Below, piece after piece: positions 1 through 9,830 of a stretch of DNA of 64,000 bases. The stretch's first letter is position 1. Every line of letters starts with the position of its first letter. The notes below the pieces were generated by a model. That model was not told where the DNA came from. It saw only the letters and a program-made list of their open reading frames with translations, and did not search any database. Both the position numbers and the translations under genes were made by a program. The stretch is from Geomonas limicola. GTDB lineage: Bacteria; Desulfobacterota; Desulfuromonadia; Geobacterales; Geobacteraceae. The DNA lies in NCBI RefSeq assembly GCF_014193675.1, contig NZ_BLXZ01000011.1:62001-126000 (forward strand), in the 5' to 3' direction.

Positions 1-873
1 CACAAACGGCAGCGCGTAGAGGGCGTCCAGCGCCTTCTGCGACAGAGGCTGTGCCGGCGGATTGCACACCAGGTAGCGGCTTGCGTGACGCTGCAGTACC
101 GTTTTGGCGCACCCCGGATTCTGCTCACCACTCAGCAGTCGAAACGCCTCGGCATAACGTGCCTTGTCGGCACTGACGTCCTCGTAGCTCGGCAACTCCA
201 CGCACTCACCAACCTCCGCAGCCTCCGGCCGGGTCGATGCGGCAACGGCAGTTCCACGAATATCCCTGATCGAAGCAAAGGGTTCGCCAGCCATGAGTCG
301 GGCCACCAGCTCCAGCAGGGGAGTTTCCCCCATGCCGTACACCAAGAGGTCGGCCTTGGCGTCGAAGAGTGCCGAGCGGCGCACCTTGTCTTCCCAGAAG
401 TCGTAGTGGGCAAAGCGGCGCAGGCTCGCCTCGATGCCGCCGATGACCACCGGGGTGTCGCGGTAGGCCTCTTTCAGTCGCGAGGTGTAGATAATGGTGG
501 CGCGGTTGGGGCGGGCGCCGTGGCGGTTTCCGGGGGTGTAGGCGTCGTCGCGGCGCAGCTTGCGGGCCGGGGTGTAGTGGGCGACCATCGAGTCCATGGC
601 GCCGGCGGCCACCGCAAAGAACAGGCGTGGGCGCCCCAGGGCCATGAAAGCGTCCTTGCTGCGCCAGTCGGGCTGGGCGATGATGCCGACCTTGAGCCCC
701 GTGCTCTCCAAAAGGCGCGCCAAGAGCGGCACGCCGAAAGCGGGGTGATCCACGTAGGCGTCGCCGGTAACGAAGATGACGTCGAGTTCGTTCCAGCCGC
801 GGGACCTGGCTTCGGCCAGGGTCATGGGGAGAAACTGCGGGGGTACTGAGGGATTTTCGGGATGCTGTTTCAT
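1..873 (-). CDS. ygiQ: YgiQ-family radical SAM protein, N-terminal part (cut by window edge)
   Basis: The frame opens at an ATG at 873 and stays open for 291 codons to the window edge, so the C-terminal half, including the radical SAM cysteine cluster, is outside. The visible part starts [20 protein letters not shown] and holds the family blocks [39 protein letters not shown] and DLLVYGMGE, which I recognise from the UPF0313/YgiQ family. Members are large radical SAM proteins of unknown reaction. It is read in the same direction as argC, with 68 bases between them. The family call is confident; the function is unknown. Confidence 0.85.
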   Translation of the reverse strand, partial: MKQHPENPSVPPQFLPMTLAEARSRGWNELDVIFVTGDAYVDHPAFGVPLLARLLESTGLKVGIIAQPDWRSKDAFMALGRPRLFFAVAAGAMDSMVAHYTPARKLRRDDAYTPGNRHGARPNRATIIYTSRLKEAYRDTPVVIGGIEASLRRFAHYDFWEDKVRRSALFDAKADLLVYGMGETPLLELVARLMAGEPFASIRDIRGTAVAASTRPEAAEVGECVELPSYEDVSADKARYAEAFRLLSGEQNPGCAKTVLQRHASRYLVCNPPAQPLSQKALDALYALPFV

Positions 874-884
874 GGTTTTTTCAC

Positions 885-920
885 CGGACCGACCAGTCTG
901 ATCCGACCGATCGGTCCGAT
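885..920. repeat. Nested inverted repeat between argC and ygiQ
   Basis: GACCGATCGGTC at 905-916 is a perfect 12-base palindrome. In addition CGGACCGA at 885-892 pairs with TCGGTCCG at 911-918. No T-run follows on the minus strand, so it does not look like an argC terminator. It could be a repressor operator in front of ygiQ, 12-47 bases before its ATG; that role is inferred only. Confidence 0.4.
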
Positions 921-941
921 AAGGGTGTTACTGCAAAACGG

Positions 942-1982
942 TTACGGGAAAATCGGCAAAAAGTCGAGCCCCAGCGTCTCCGGCAGGCCGCACATCAGGT
1001 TCATGTTCTGCACCGCCTGCCCCGAGGCCCCCTTCACCAGGTTGTCGATCGCCGACACCACGATGATCCGCCCGGTGCGCTGGTCCACGGTGACGCCGAT
1101 GTCGCAGAAGTTCGAGCCGCGCACAAACGCCGTCGAGGGGAAGCTCCCTTCCGGCAGCACCCTCACAAACGGCTCGCCATCGTAGAACGCCTGGTAGAGT
1201 TCAACCAGCTCTGCGGCAGTGGCACTCTTCAGCGGAGTGCTGTAGATCGTCGCCAGGATGCCGCGGTCCATCGGGACCAGGTGCGGCGTAAAGGAGATGG
1301 CGAGCGGCGCCCCGTTAAGAATCGACAGCTCCTGCTCGATCTCGGGGATGTGACGATGGACGCCCCCCACACCGTACGGTTTGAATCCTTCGTTCACTTC
1401 ACAGTACAGGTTGTCGACCTTGGCACCGCGGCCCGCACCGGAAACGCCCGATTTGGCATCGACGATGATTGACTTCGGATCGATGAGCTTGTTTTTCAAC
1501 AGCGGCGCCAGGCCAAGGATGGTGCTGGTCGGGTAGCAGCCGGGATTGGCGATCAGCGAGGCCTCGCGGATCACATCGCGGCGCAGCTCCGGAATGCCGT
1601 ACACCGCCTTGGAGAGCAGCTCCGGGTTCATATGCTTTTCATACCACTGGCCGTAAATATCGGCGTCGCGCAAGCGGTAGTCGGCAGAGAGATCGACCAC
1701 GTCCTTCCCCATCTTCAGGAAGGTCGGGACCACTTCCATGGCGGCCTTGTGCGGCAGCGCGGTGAAGACCACATCCACCTTCTCCGAGATGCCTATCGGC
1801 TCCAGGTTTTCCAGCGGCAGGTCGATGCGCCCGCGCAAGGTCGGAAACACCGAGCTTACCGGCTTGCCGGCATTCTGCTCGGAGGTGACACAGGTAACCG
1901 CCACCTCGGGGTGCGCATAGAGTATTCTCAGCAGCTCGACACCGGTATAACCACTGGCACCAACAACAGCGACCTTAAGCAT
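942..1982 (-). CDS. argC: N-acetyl-gamma-glutamyl-phosphate reductase
   Basis: ArgC makes N-acetylglutamate semialdehyde from N-acetylglutamyl phosphate with NADPH, the third step of arginine biosynthesis in the cytoplasm. The 346-residue length is normal for the family. The N-terminus has the nucleotide-binding motif [14 protein letters not shown], and Cys149 in NPGCYPT is the catalytic cysteine. The start follows GGGAGG with good spacing. No other arg gene is in the window, so it stands apart from a pathway operon. The ribosomal genes upstream end in their own terminator at 2151-2180, so argC should have its own promoter. Confidence 0.97.
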   Translation of the reverse strand: MLKVAVVGASGYTGVELLRILYAHPEVAVTCVTSEQNAGKPVSSVFPTLRGRIDLPLENLEPIGISEKVDVVFTALPHKAAMEVVPTFLKMGKDVVDLSADYRLRDADIYGQWYEKHMNPELLSKAVYGIPELRRDVIREASLIANPGCYPTSTILGLAPLLKNKLIDPKSIIVDAKSGVSGAGRGAKVDNLYCEVNEGFKPYGVGGVHRHIPEIEQELSILNGAPLAISFTPHLVPMDRGILATIYSTPLKSATAAELVELYQAFYDGEPFVRVLPEGSFPSTAFVRGSNFCDIGVTVDQRTGRIIVVSAIDNLVKGASGQAVQNMNLMCGLPETLGLDFLPIFP

Positions 1983-2150
1983 AAAAAACCTCCCAGGAAA
2001 AACAGTTCACAGGTTATCTATTCTATGTCAGAGGCCTGTGCCACCTATCGGCGCGAAGCCGACCATGCGCACGCAGCCTCTCGAGAGAGTGTAGAACGGA
2101 GAACGTAGCACAGAGAACCTGCCTTTGAACATCCCCTTGTCCAAACAGCA

Positions 2151-2180
2151 AAAGGAGGAACCCTCGCGGGTTCCTCCTTT
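2151..2180 (-). terminator. Intrinsic terminator after rplM-rpsI
   Basis: A perfect 13-base stem (2151-2163 with 2168-2180, built on AAAGGAGGAACCC) encloses a 4-base loop and is followed on the minus strand by TTTTGCTGTTT. It lies 29 bases after the rpsI stop codon. Confidence 0.85.
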
Positions 2181-2208
2181 GCAATGAAACAGCGCCCTCG
2201 CCAGCGAA

Positions 2209-2601
2209 TTAACGCTTGGAGAACTGGAAGCTTGCGCGTGCAGCTTTCTTGCCGTATTTCTTTCTTTCTTTGATACGCGAGTCACGGGTGATGAACCCGG
2301 CTTTCTTCAGCGTACCGCGGAGATCGGCATCGGCCTCGATGAGGGCCTTGGTGATGCCGTGCTTGATGGCGCCAGCCTGGCCGGAATCGCCGCCACCCTT
2401 GACGGTAACGAAGATGTCGAACTTGCCGACATTCTCAGTCAGTTCCAGCGGCTGCTTAACAACCATCTTGGAAGTTTCGCGACCGAAGTACTGGTCGAGA
2501 GTCTTGGTGTTGACGGTGATCACACCGGAGCCGGGCTTGATCCAGACACGGGCGATCGAGGATTTCCTTTTGCCAGTTGCATAAAAGGTTGCTGCTGCCA
2601 T
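2209..2601 (-). CDS. rpsI: 30S ribosomal protein S9
   Basis: This is S9 of the small ribosomal subunit, whose basic C-terminal tail reaches the P-site tRNA. The 130-residue protein begins with [19 protein letters not shown] and ends in the basic tail [17 protein letters not shown], as in the family. The start has AGGAG seven bases upstream. It lies 21 bases after rplM in the usual rplM-rpsI pair, and both are expected to be read from the promoter at 3105-3133. Confidence 0.98.
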   Translation of the reverse strand: MAAATFYATGKRKSSIARVWIKPGSGVITVNTKTLDQYFGRETSKMVVKQPLELTENVGKFDIFVTVKGGGDSGQAGAIKHGITKALIEADADLRGTLKKAGFITRDSRIKERKKYGKKAARASFQFSKR

Positions 2602-2622
2602 TTGTATATCTCCTAGAACGAA

Positions 2623-3054
2623 TTAGATGTTCAGATTTTTCGGCTGCTGGGCGGCGTGCGGATGGGTGTCGCCTGCATAGATCTTCAGCTTCTTCATCAT
2701 GTGACGGGCCAGCTTGTTCTTCGGCAGCATGCCCTTCACGGCTTTCTTGAGCAGTTCTTCCGGCTTCTTCTCGATCAACTTACCAGCAGTAACCTCTTTG
2801 AGGCCACCCGGGAAAGAGGAGTGCGAGTAGTAGGTCTTGTCGGCCATCTTCTTGCCGGTCAGCGCGATCTTCGCGGCGTTGACAACAACGACGAAGTCGC
2901 CAGTGTCGACACTCGGGGTGAAGGTCGGCTTGTTCTTGCCACGCAGGACGTTGGCAATCTCAGTAGCGACACGGCCCAGCACCTTATTGTCCACGTCGAC
3001 CAGATACCAGTCCCTGGTCACTTCTTCTTTTTTAGCAACTTGCGTCGTCTTCAT
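2623..3054 (-). CDS. rplM: 50S ribosomal protein L13
   Basis: L13 is an early-assembling protein of the large subunit. The protein has the family blocks [20 protein letters not shown] and [20 protein letters not shown] place the start at the ATG giving [11 protein letters not shown] (143 residues, normal length), because it has GAGG at the right distance. An ATG ten codons further upstream gives an unusual extension and lacks such a site. It is the first gene of the rplM-rpsI operon. Confidence 0.97.
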   Translation of the reverse strand: MKTTQVAKKEEVTRDWYLVDVDNKVLGRVATEIANVLRGKNKPTFTPSVDTGDFVVVVNAAKIALTGKKMADKTYYSHSSFPGGLKEVTAGKLIEKKPEELLKKAVKGMLPKNKLARHMMKKLKIYAGDTHPHAAQQPKNLNI

Positions 3055-3104
3055 TGAAACCTCACAGCTATCTGGAATGTGCACTCGGATTACGGAAAGT
3101 TGAA

Positions 3105-3133
3105 AATCTAATCGAAACGCGAACGCATGTCAA
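3105..3133 (-). promoter_or_regulatory. Sigma-70 type promoter of rplM-rpsI
   Basis: On the minus strand TTGACA (3133-3128) and TAGATT (3110-3105) are 17 bases apart, 51 bases before the rplM ATG. A second TTGACA lies just upstream, near 3143. The box match is close to consensus; activity is inferred. Confidence 0.75.
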
Positions 3134-3143
3134 CACAAAAATG

Positions 3144-3896
3144 TCAAGACAAAGGATCCTCGTGGTAAAAGACCCGCATGAGACAGAGCCCGTGGGGGGG
3201 CGCGGTCTGTCCGGAAACCTGGCGGTCCCGCTCGACAAGCAGGCGCGCGATGTCTTCGGGCGGCCTTTTCCCCTGCCCCACTTCCACCAGCGTCCCCACC
3301 ATGACCCGCACCATGTTCTTCAGAAACCCGTTCCCGTTCACGTCGATGTGCAGCCAGGAACCGTCCTGGACCAGCTCCACGGAATAGATGGTACGGACCG
3401 TGGTCTTGGCCACGCAGTTGGAGGCACGAAAGGCGTTGAAGTCGTGCTCGCCCACGAAATGGGCTGCGGCTAAGCGCATGGCGTCGAGATCGAGCGGCAT
3501 CCCGATGCGCCAGGCGATGTGGCGTGCCAAGGGCGAGCGCAGCGGGTCGAGCAGGATCGAGTAGCGGTAGTGCTTGCAAGAGGCATCCGAACGCGGGTTG
3601 AAGGCAAGCGACACCTCGCAGGCCTCACGCACCGCGATATCGGGCGGCAGGAGCGTATTGAGCCCCTCGCGGAAGGCCCGCAGCGGCAGCGCCTTTTCGG
3701 TGGTGAAACAGGCCACCATGCCGCGCGCATGCACGCCGGCGTCGGTGCGCCCCGAGGAGCGCAGCTTGGTCGGCGTGCCGAGCATCTGCACGAGCGCTCC
3801 CTCCACGACCTCCTGGACGGTAAGCCCGTTGGGCTGCACCTGCCACCCGGCGTAGGCGGTGCCCTCGTATTCTATGGTGAGCTTGATGTGGCGCAT
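3144..3896 (-). CDS. truA: tRNA pseudouridine(38-40) synthase TruA
   Basis: TruA converts uridines 38-40 of the tRNA anticodon arm to pseudouridine. The 250-residue protein carries the catalytic aspartate in SSGRTDAGVHARG (Asp52) and the later block HDFNAFRASNC that is typical of TruA. The start has AAAAGGA upstream, at somewhat long spacing. It follows asd on the same strand with 144 bases between, holding a GC-rich hairpin at about 3960-3985, so it may or may not share the asd transcript. Its stop lies close to the rplM promoter. Confidence 0.96.
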   Translation of the reverse strand: MRHIKLTIEYEGTAYAGWQVQPNGLTVQEVVEGALVQMLGTPTKLRSSGRTDAGVHARGMVACFTTEKALPLRAFREGLNTLLPPDIAVREACEVSLAFNPRSDASCKHYRYSILLDPLRSPLARHIAWRIGMPLDLDAMRLAAAHFVGEHDFNAFRASNCVAKTTVRTIYSVELVQDGSWLHIDVNGNGFLKNMVRVMVGTLVEVGQGKRPPEDIARLLVERDRQVSGQTAPPHGLCLMRVFYHEDPLS

Positions 3897-3957
3897 GTAC
3901 TACCGTGGTTCCTTTTCTTGATGACAATCCTTACGGCCCACAGTGGAGGATGTGGCA

Positions 3958-3986
3958 GCTTCCCCCACCCGCAAGGGGCGGGGGAA
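3958..3986. repeat. GC-rich hairpin between asd and truA
   Basis: The segment has a C5 run, CCC-GCAA-GGGG, and a matching G5 run, which folds into a short strong hairpin. The core word resembles the arm CCCGCAAGGG in the foldback repeat at 44096-44204. There is no clear T-run, so I call it a repeat unit rather than a terminator. Confidence 0.4.
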
Positions 3987-4040
3987 CGGGATCACCACCG
4001 GGGGGCAGAAATGAGCGCCGCCTGTGCCTCAACATAAATA

Positions 4041-5060
<1,020 letters not shown>

Positions 5061-5078
5061 GCGACTTCTCCTTTAGAC

Positions 5079-5127
5079 AAAAACGGGAGCGCGCCCCCCG
5101 CTGTGCTGCCCGGGGGACGCGCTCCGT
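5079..5127 (-). terminator. Intrinsic terminator between the two asd genes
   Basis: On the minus strand a long GC-rich stem (AAACGGAGCGCG pairing with CGCGCTCCCGTTT, plus inner C5/G6 pairs) ends in TTTTTG. The T-run is only about 20 bases before the ATG of the downstream asd, so the hairpin abuts its ribosome binding site. This placement fits either the end of the leuB-asd transcript or a regulated leader. Confidence 0.8.
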
Positions 5128-5260
5128 TTGATTACTACCACACAAAGTCGGCACGCGGAAACTGCCGGAAACCACGAAAGCGGAGCCGACCAGGCCCTTA
5201 AAAGGGGTATCTGCTGTTTTGCCCTGGGTTCCGCGCCATCCGTGTGCTGAGGTTTAGGGT

Positions 5261-6358
5261 TTAACGCTCCTTCAAGATCTGCAGCATGCGGCGCAGCGGC
5301 TCTGCAGCGCCCCACAGGAGCTGGTCACCGCAGGTGAAGGCCGAAAGGTACTGCGGCCCCATCTTCATCTTGCGCAAGCGCCCCACCGGCACGGTGAGCG
5401 AACCGCTGATCGCTGCCGGGGTAAGCTGCGCCAGGGTGTCGGCCTTGTTGTTGGGGACCAGTTTCACCCACTGGTTGTCGTTCTTGATGAGCTCCTCGAT
5501 CTCGCCGATCGGCACGTCCTTGTTGAGCTTGATGGTCAGCGCCTGGCTGTGGCAACGCATGGCCCCCACGCGCACGCAGATGCCGTCCACCGGAATCGGG
5601 TTTGCGGTGCCGAGGATCTTGTTGGTCTCGGCGTAGCCTTTCCACTCCTCGCGGCTCTGGCCATCCTCGACTTCACGGTCGATCCAGGGGAGCACGTTGC
5701 CGGCGAGGGCAAACCCGAACTCTTTCTTGGGCAGCACGTCGCCGCGCAGCTCGGCGGTCACCTTGCGGTCGATCTCCAGGATCGCCGAGGAGGGGTTCGC
5801 CAGGTGGTCGCAGACCGACCCGTGCAGGACACCCATCTGGCAGAGGAGCTCGCGCATGTTGGGAGCGCCGGCACCCGAGGCAGCCTGGTAGGTCATGGAG
5901 GAGATCCACTCCACCAGCCCGGCGCGGAACAGCCCGCCCAGACCCATCAGCATGAGGCTCACGGTGCAGTTGCCGCCGATGTAGTCCTTGATCCCGTTTT
6001 TCAGCGCCTGGTCGATCACGTTGCGGTTCACCGGGTCGAGGATGATCACGGCATCCTTCTCCATGCGCAGGGTGCTCGCCGCGTCGATCCAGTACCCCTG
6101 CCAGCCGGCCTTGGCCAGTTCCGGACGCACCGCCTTGGTGTAGTCGCCGCCCTGGCAGGTGATGATCACATCCAGCTTCTTCAGCTCGGCGATGTCCGAG
6201 GCGTCCTTCAGGGTCCCGGCATTCAGGGGAGCTTGCTGCCCCACCTGCGAGGTGGTGAAGAATACCGGCTCAATACCGGCGAAATCGTTCTCCTCCTGCA
6301 TCCGCTGCATGAGGACCGAACCTACCATGCCACGCCAACCGACAAGTCCGACTTTCAT
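5261..6358 (-). CDS. asd: Aspartate-semialdehyde dehydrogenase, enterobacterial type
   Basis: The 365-residue protein begins [18 protein letters not shown], the signature of the E. coli-type Asd subfamily, with later blocks [16 protein letters not shown] and Cys131 in [10 protein letters not shown]. It should catalyse the same reaction as its neighbour at 4041-5060, yet the two share little sequence. It starts after AAAAGGAG and lies 72 bases after leuB, so a leuB-asd transcript is likely. Both copies look intact. Whether both are active, or one has shifted role, cannot be told from sequence. Confidence 0.95.
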   Translation of the reverse strand: MKVGLVGWRGMVGSVLMQRMQEENDFAGIEPVFFTTSQVGQQAPLNAGTLKDASDIAELKKLDVIITCQGGDYTKAVRPELAKAGWQGYWIDAASTLRMEKDAVIILDPVNRNVIDQALKNGIKDYIGGNCTVSLMLMGLGGLFRAGLVEWISSMTYQAASGAGAPNMRELLCQMGVLHGSVCDHLANPSSAILEIDRKVTAELRGDVLPKKEFGFALAGNVLPWIDREVEDGQSREEWKGYAETNKILGTANPIPVDGICVRVGAMRCHSQALTIKLNKDVPIGEIEELIKNDNQWVKLVPNNKADTLAQLTPAAISGSLTVPVGRLRKMKMGPQYLSAFTCGDQLLWGAAEPLRRMLQILKER

Positions 6359-6430
6359 AGGGGAACTCCTTTTCGACGTATGTAATTACAGTTCTAGATA
6401 GTGCTGGTACAGACCCGGCCCGGTGCAGGA

Positions 6431-7519
6431 CTAGAGGTAGGCGATGATGGCGTCACCGATCTCCTTGGTGTTCACCAGCTTCAGGCCCGCCTTGTCCTGG
6501 TAGATGTCGCGGGTGCGGTACCCCTGGTCCAACACCTTGGCGACGGCGTTGTCGATGGCGTCGGCCGCCTCGATCATCCCGAAGGAGTAACGCAGCATCA
6601 TCCCCGCGGAGAGGATCTGGGCAATCGGGTTTGCGATCCCCTGGCCGGCGATGTCGGGTGCGGAACCGCCGGAGGGCTCGTACATGCCGAAGGTCCCTTC
6701 AGCGAGAGACGCCGAGGGGAGCATCCCCAACGAGCCGGTCAGCATGGCGGCCTCGTCGGAGAGGATGTCGCCGAACATGTTCTCGCAGAGCATGACGTCG
6801 AACTGCTTGGGCCACTTTACCAGCTGCATGGCCGCGTTGTCCACGTACATGTGGGAGAGCTCGACGTCCGGGTATTCCTTGCCGATGCCGATGACGATCT
6901 CGCGCCAGAGCACCGAGGTGGAGAGGACGTTCGCCTTGTCGATGGAGCAGACCTTCTTGCCGCGCTTCCGGGCCGCCTGGAAAGCGACATGCGCAATGCG
7001 CTCGATCTCCGGGACGCTGTAGCGCATGGTGTCCACGCCGACGCGCTCGCGGCCGGCCCCTTCGATCCCCTTGGGCTGCGAGAAGTAGATCCCGCCGGTC
7101 AGTTCGCGGATCACCAGGATGTCGAAACCGCCGGCGATCACCTCTTCCTTCAGCGAGGAAGCGGCGGTCAAGGACGGGAAGATGATGGCCGGACGCAGGT
7201 TGGCGTAGAGGCCGAAGATCTTTCTCAAGGGGAGCAGCGCACCGCGCTCGGGCTGCTCGTCCGGCGGCAGGGTCTCCCACTTGGGGCCGCCCACCGAGCC
7301 GAACAGGATGGCATCGGAAGCCTTGCAGATGTTGACGGTGGTCTCGGGAAGCGCTTTCCCTTCCAGGTCGATCCCCGCTCCGCCGACGTTGGCGTGGGTG
7401 CGTTCAAAAGTGACATCGTAGCGTTTTTCAACTGCGTCCAGCACCTTGAGTGCCTCTGCCATGACCTCCGGACCAATGCCGTCGCCCGGCAGTACCGCCA
7501 CTTTAAAAGCCTTTCCCAT
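6431..7519 (-). CDS. leuB: 3-isopropylmalate dehydrogenase
   Basis: LeuB oxidises and decarboxylates 3-isopropylmalate with NAD in leucine biosynthesis. The 362-residue length is typical. Visible family blocks include [12 protein letters not shown] at the N-terminus, the substrate-contact region [13 protein letters not shown], and [15 protein letters not shown], which supplies metal-binding aspartates. The start follows TGGAGG. A near-consensus promoter stands 34 bases upstream. No leuA, leuC or leuD is in the window. Confidence 0.97.
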   Translation of the reverse strand: MGKAFKVAVLPGDGIGPEVMAEALKVLDAVEKRYDVTFERTHANVGGAGIDLEGKALPETTVNICKASDAILFGSVGGPKWETLPPDEQPERGALLPLRKIFGLYANLRPAIIFPSLTAASSLKEEVIAGGFDILVIRELTGGIYFSQPKGIEGAGRERVGVDTMRYSVPEIERIAHVAFQAARKRGKKVCSIDKANVLSTSVLWREIVIGIGKEYPDVELSHMYVDNAAMQLVKWPKQFDVMLCENMFGDILSDEAAMLTGSLGMLPSASLAEGTFGMYEPSGGSAPDIAGQGIANPIAQILSAGMMLRYSFGMIEAADAIDNAVAKVLDQGYRTRDIYQDKAGLKLVNTKEIGDAIIAYL

Positions 7520-7552
7520 TTCCGCAAACCTCCAGTAAGTATTGAAGGATGG

Positions 7553-7581
7553 ATTCTATTTGTGAGGTCACATATTGTCAA
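7553..7581 (-). promoter_or_regulatory. Sigma-70 type promoter of leuB
   Basis: On the minus strand TTGACA (7581-7576) and TAGAAT (7558-7553) are exactly 17 bases apart. The spacer holds an inverted repeat (TGTGA and TCACA separated by two bases), a possible operator. A hairpin-forming TTAAAC-TTAG-GTTTAA lies just upstream at 7595-7610. Confidence 0.8.
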
Positions 7582-8490
7582 CACAAAAAGCCCCTTAAAC
7601 TTAGGTTTAACGCCCCCATACACCGCCTACGAGCACGGCAAACGGGCACCCGGCCTGTCACCTTTTGCACAACGGAAGGCGAAGTTTCTCCTGCACCCGG
7701 TCCACGCCCCACACGACGCGCTCTTTTGCAACACAAGATCGCCTTCTGCAATGATTGAGCGAAATAATTGCACGAGATAACCCAAAGATGTTTCCTCGAC
7801 GACCAAATGCACGAGGTCACTCCCCAATAAAAGAACAGACTCAATGTCTGTTTTTTGAGCTCCAAAAAGTAAATGCAGGACTACATAGTTGTGTTTCGAA
7901 GCTCCAAAAACGTTCAAGGCAAGGCATACCCGGTTTTGGCAGCTCTGCCCCCGCTATCCGAAACATCCCGGTTCGCATTCTAATGTACGTCTACCAAAAA
8001 CGGTCTAACGGTTCGCATCTTACGGTCGCTGCTCAACATTTTTATAGTTTATTTTCATGAATTCGTGTGCTATGCTTTCCCAACGAAACTGAGCCAGGCT
8101 GTGCGCCTCGCGGAATCCCCCGGCAGCCCGGGCGCCCCGTCGCTACAAGCCACTGGAAATATAGGGGCTCTTCGTGTGGGATCGGCCTGGCACTGCCATA
8201 GTTTCCGATCTTTTCTATCAAGGCCAGAGTCACAGCCGACAGCTTGACAACACCAACCTGCTGGATTAGTTTTTATCCCTCTGTGGTACCGCGACCTTCT
8301 GAAGTTGAACCTTCAGTAACCGGGTCGTCGTGAACAGCATCTATCTTTGGGCGCACTCGTTCTCTCTGAGATGCTTGGGCAGCTACACAAAGATTCCTGC
8401 TGCAGTACCCGATGACGGATTTTTTGCTACAATTGCCAAGATTGATTCCCACATACCAAAAGATAGAAGTCAAATTCGGTTGGAGAGCAC
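7582..8490. other. Gene-free stretch of about 900 bases
   Basis: I find no convincing gene on either strand: the open frames are short, lack family signals and have poor start sites. The composition is more AT-rich than the flanks in parts. Recognisable pieces are the leuB promoter edge, a 10-base direct repeat CGGTTCGCAT at 7969-7978 and 8009-8018 (40 bases apart), and a foldable segment at about 8180-8212, where GATCGG pairs with CCGATC around TGGCA-C-TGCCA and is followed by TTTTCT. It may be decayed DNA or an unrecognised RNA. Confidence 0.5.
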
Positions 8491-9744
8491 ATGAAATGCC
8501 TGCGTTCCGTACTACCCCTCGTTCTGGCTTTTTCTCTTGTTTCCATGACCGGCTGCAGCCATCCTCCGGTGAAGCGCTTCATGGGTGATCCTCAGAATCC
8601 CTACCCGCTGACAGCGCCCCCCAAGGTGGGCGACATCTTGCATATCCCCACCGGCGTGCTGGTGACTCCCGAGCAGATGCTTTCGGTAGCGGCCGACGCC
8701 CGCGTGGTCTACGTTGGCGAGACCCACGACAACCCGGCCTCGCACCGGCTCGAGCTGGACGTCCTGAAGGCCATGGAAGAGCGCCACCCGGGCAAGGCGG
8801 CGCTGGGGATGGAGATGTTCGTCCGCTCGCAGCAGCCCGTACTGGACCGGTGGGTGGCCGGCGAACTCGACGAGAAGGCCTTTCTGAGGGAATCGCACTG
8901 GTTCGAAAACTGGAAGATGGACTTCGGCTACTACCGCGATCTCCTCGTCTACGCCAAGGAGCACCGTATCCCGGTCATCGCGCTCAACGCCGAGAAGGAC
9001 TTGGCCCAGGCGGTGAGCAACATGCCGCTCGAGGAGCTTTCCCCCGAGTTGAAGGCGCGCCTGCCCGAGATGGACCTCGGTGACCCGTACCAGCGCGGCA
9101 TGGCCGAGAGTATCTTCGCGGGGCACAGCCACGGCAAGATGATGATGGACGGCTTCGTGCGGGCCCAGACCCTGTGGGACGAGACCATGGCCGAGAGCGC
9201 CGCCCGTTTCCTGACCAGCCCGCAAGGAAAGGACCGGCACCTGGTGGTGATCGCCGGCGGCAACCACGTCGGTCACGGCTTCGGCATCCCGCGCCGGGTT
9301 TTCCGCCGCATCCCCACCTCTTACGTCACGATCGGCGGCAACGAGATCGCGATTACCAGGAGTGAACAGCCGGAGACCATGGACGTGGAGCTTCCGAGCT
9401 ACCCGAACGTCTCCTACGATTTCCTCAACTTCCAGGCCTACGAGGAACTCCCCGAGCCGAGCGTGCGCCTGGGGATCGCCTACGAGTCCACGCCGGACCA
9501 GCGCGGCATGCGGGTGCAGAGCGTGCTCCCGAACTCGAACGCCGAGCGTGCCGGGATGAAGGAGGGGGACATCTTGCTGGCCCTGGACGGCGAGCCGCTC
9601 AAAGAGAACATCGACCTGGTCTACGCGCTGAAGAAGAAAAAACTGGGGCAGAAAAGCACCCTTACCGTGGAGCGCGACGGCAAGCAGCTCACCCTGGACG
9701 TGGTGTTCCAGAAAAACGAGAAGCCTAAGCACGGCAAGCCTTAA
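8491..9744 (+). CDS. ChaN-family lipoprotein with C-terminal PDZ domain
   Basis: The protein has a lipoprotein signal ending at Cys22 (SMTGC), so it should be anchored in the outer or inner membrane facing the periplasm. Residues about 50-300 match the ChaN/DUF399 family: VVYVGETHDNPASH, ALGMEMFVRSQQPVLD and VVIAGGNHVGHG. ChaN-like proteins have been linked to haem or iron binding. Residues about 325-410 form a PDZ domain (LPNSNAERAGMKEGDILLAL), which usually binds peptide ends. GGAG precedes the ATG at normal spacing. It stands alone between the gene-free stretch and glgC. The substrate is unknown. Confidence 0.85.
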   Translation: MKCLRSVLPLVLAFSLVSMTGCSHPPVKRFMGDPQNPYPLTAPPKVGDILHIPTGVLVTPEQMLSVAADARVVYVGETHDNPASHRLELDVLKAMEERHPGKAALGMEMFVRSQQPVLDRWVAGELDEKAFLRESHWFENWKMDFGYYRDLLVYAKEHRIPVIALNAEKDLAQAVSNMPLEELSPELKARLPEMDLGDPYQRGMAESIFAGHSHGKMMMDGFVRAQTLWDETMAESAARFLTSPQGKDRHLVVIAGGNHVGHGFGIPRRVFRRIPTSYVTIGGNEIAITRSEQPETMDVELPSYPNVSYDFLNFQAYEELPEPSVRLGIAYESTPDQRGMRVQSVLPNSNAERAGMKEGDILLALDGEPLKENIDLVYALKKKKLGQKSTLTVERDGKQLTLDVVFQKNEKPKHGKP

Positions 9745-9830
9745 CTTAGCGCTGACGTACCAGTACGACCGGCAGAACCTGGCAGCATTGCAATGCGTAG
9801 AAATTGGCAATTCATTCAAGGAGACTCGCT

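Noticed and set aside
887-920. Inverted repeats after argC as an intrinsic terminator
   Set aside because: No T-run follows the stem on the transcribed strand.
8100-8250. Possible riboswitch (cobalamin, GEMM or molybdenum cofactor) in the 7.6-8.5 kb gap
   Set aside because: A few words such as GCCACTG and nested hairpins are present, but the conserved cores of these classes are not, and no fitting downstream gene starts nearby.
9774-9796. TGGCA...TGCA resembling a sigma-54 promoter before glgC
   Set aside because: The distance between the GG and GC elements is three bases too short.
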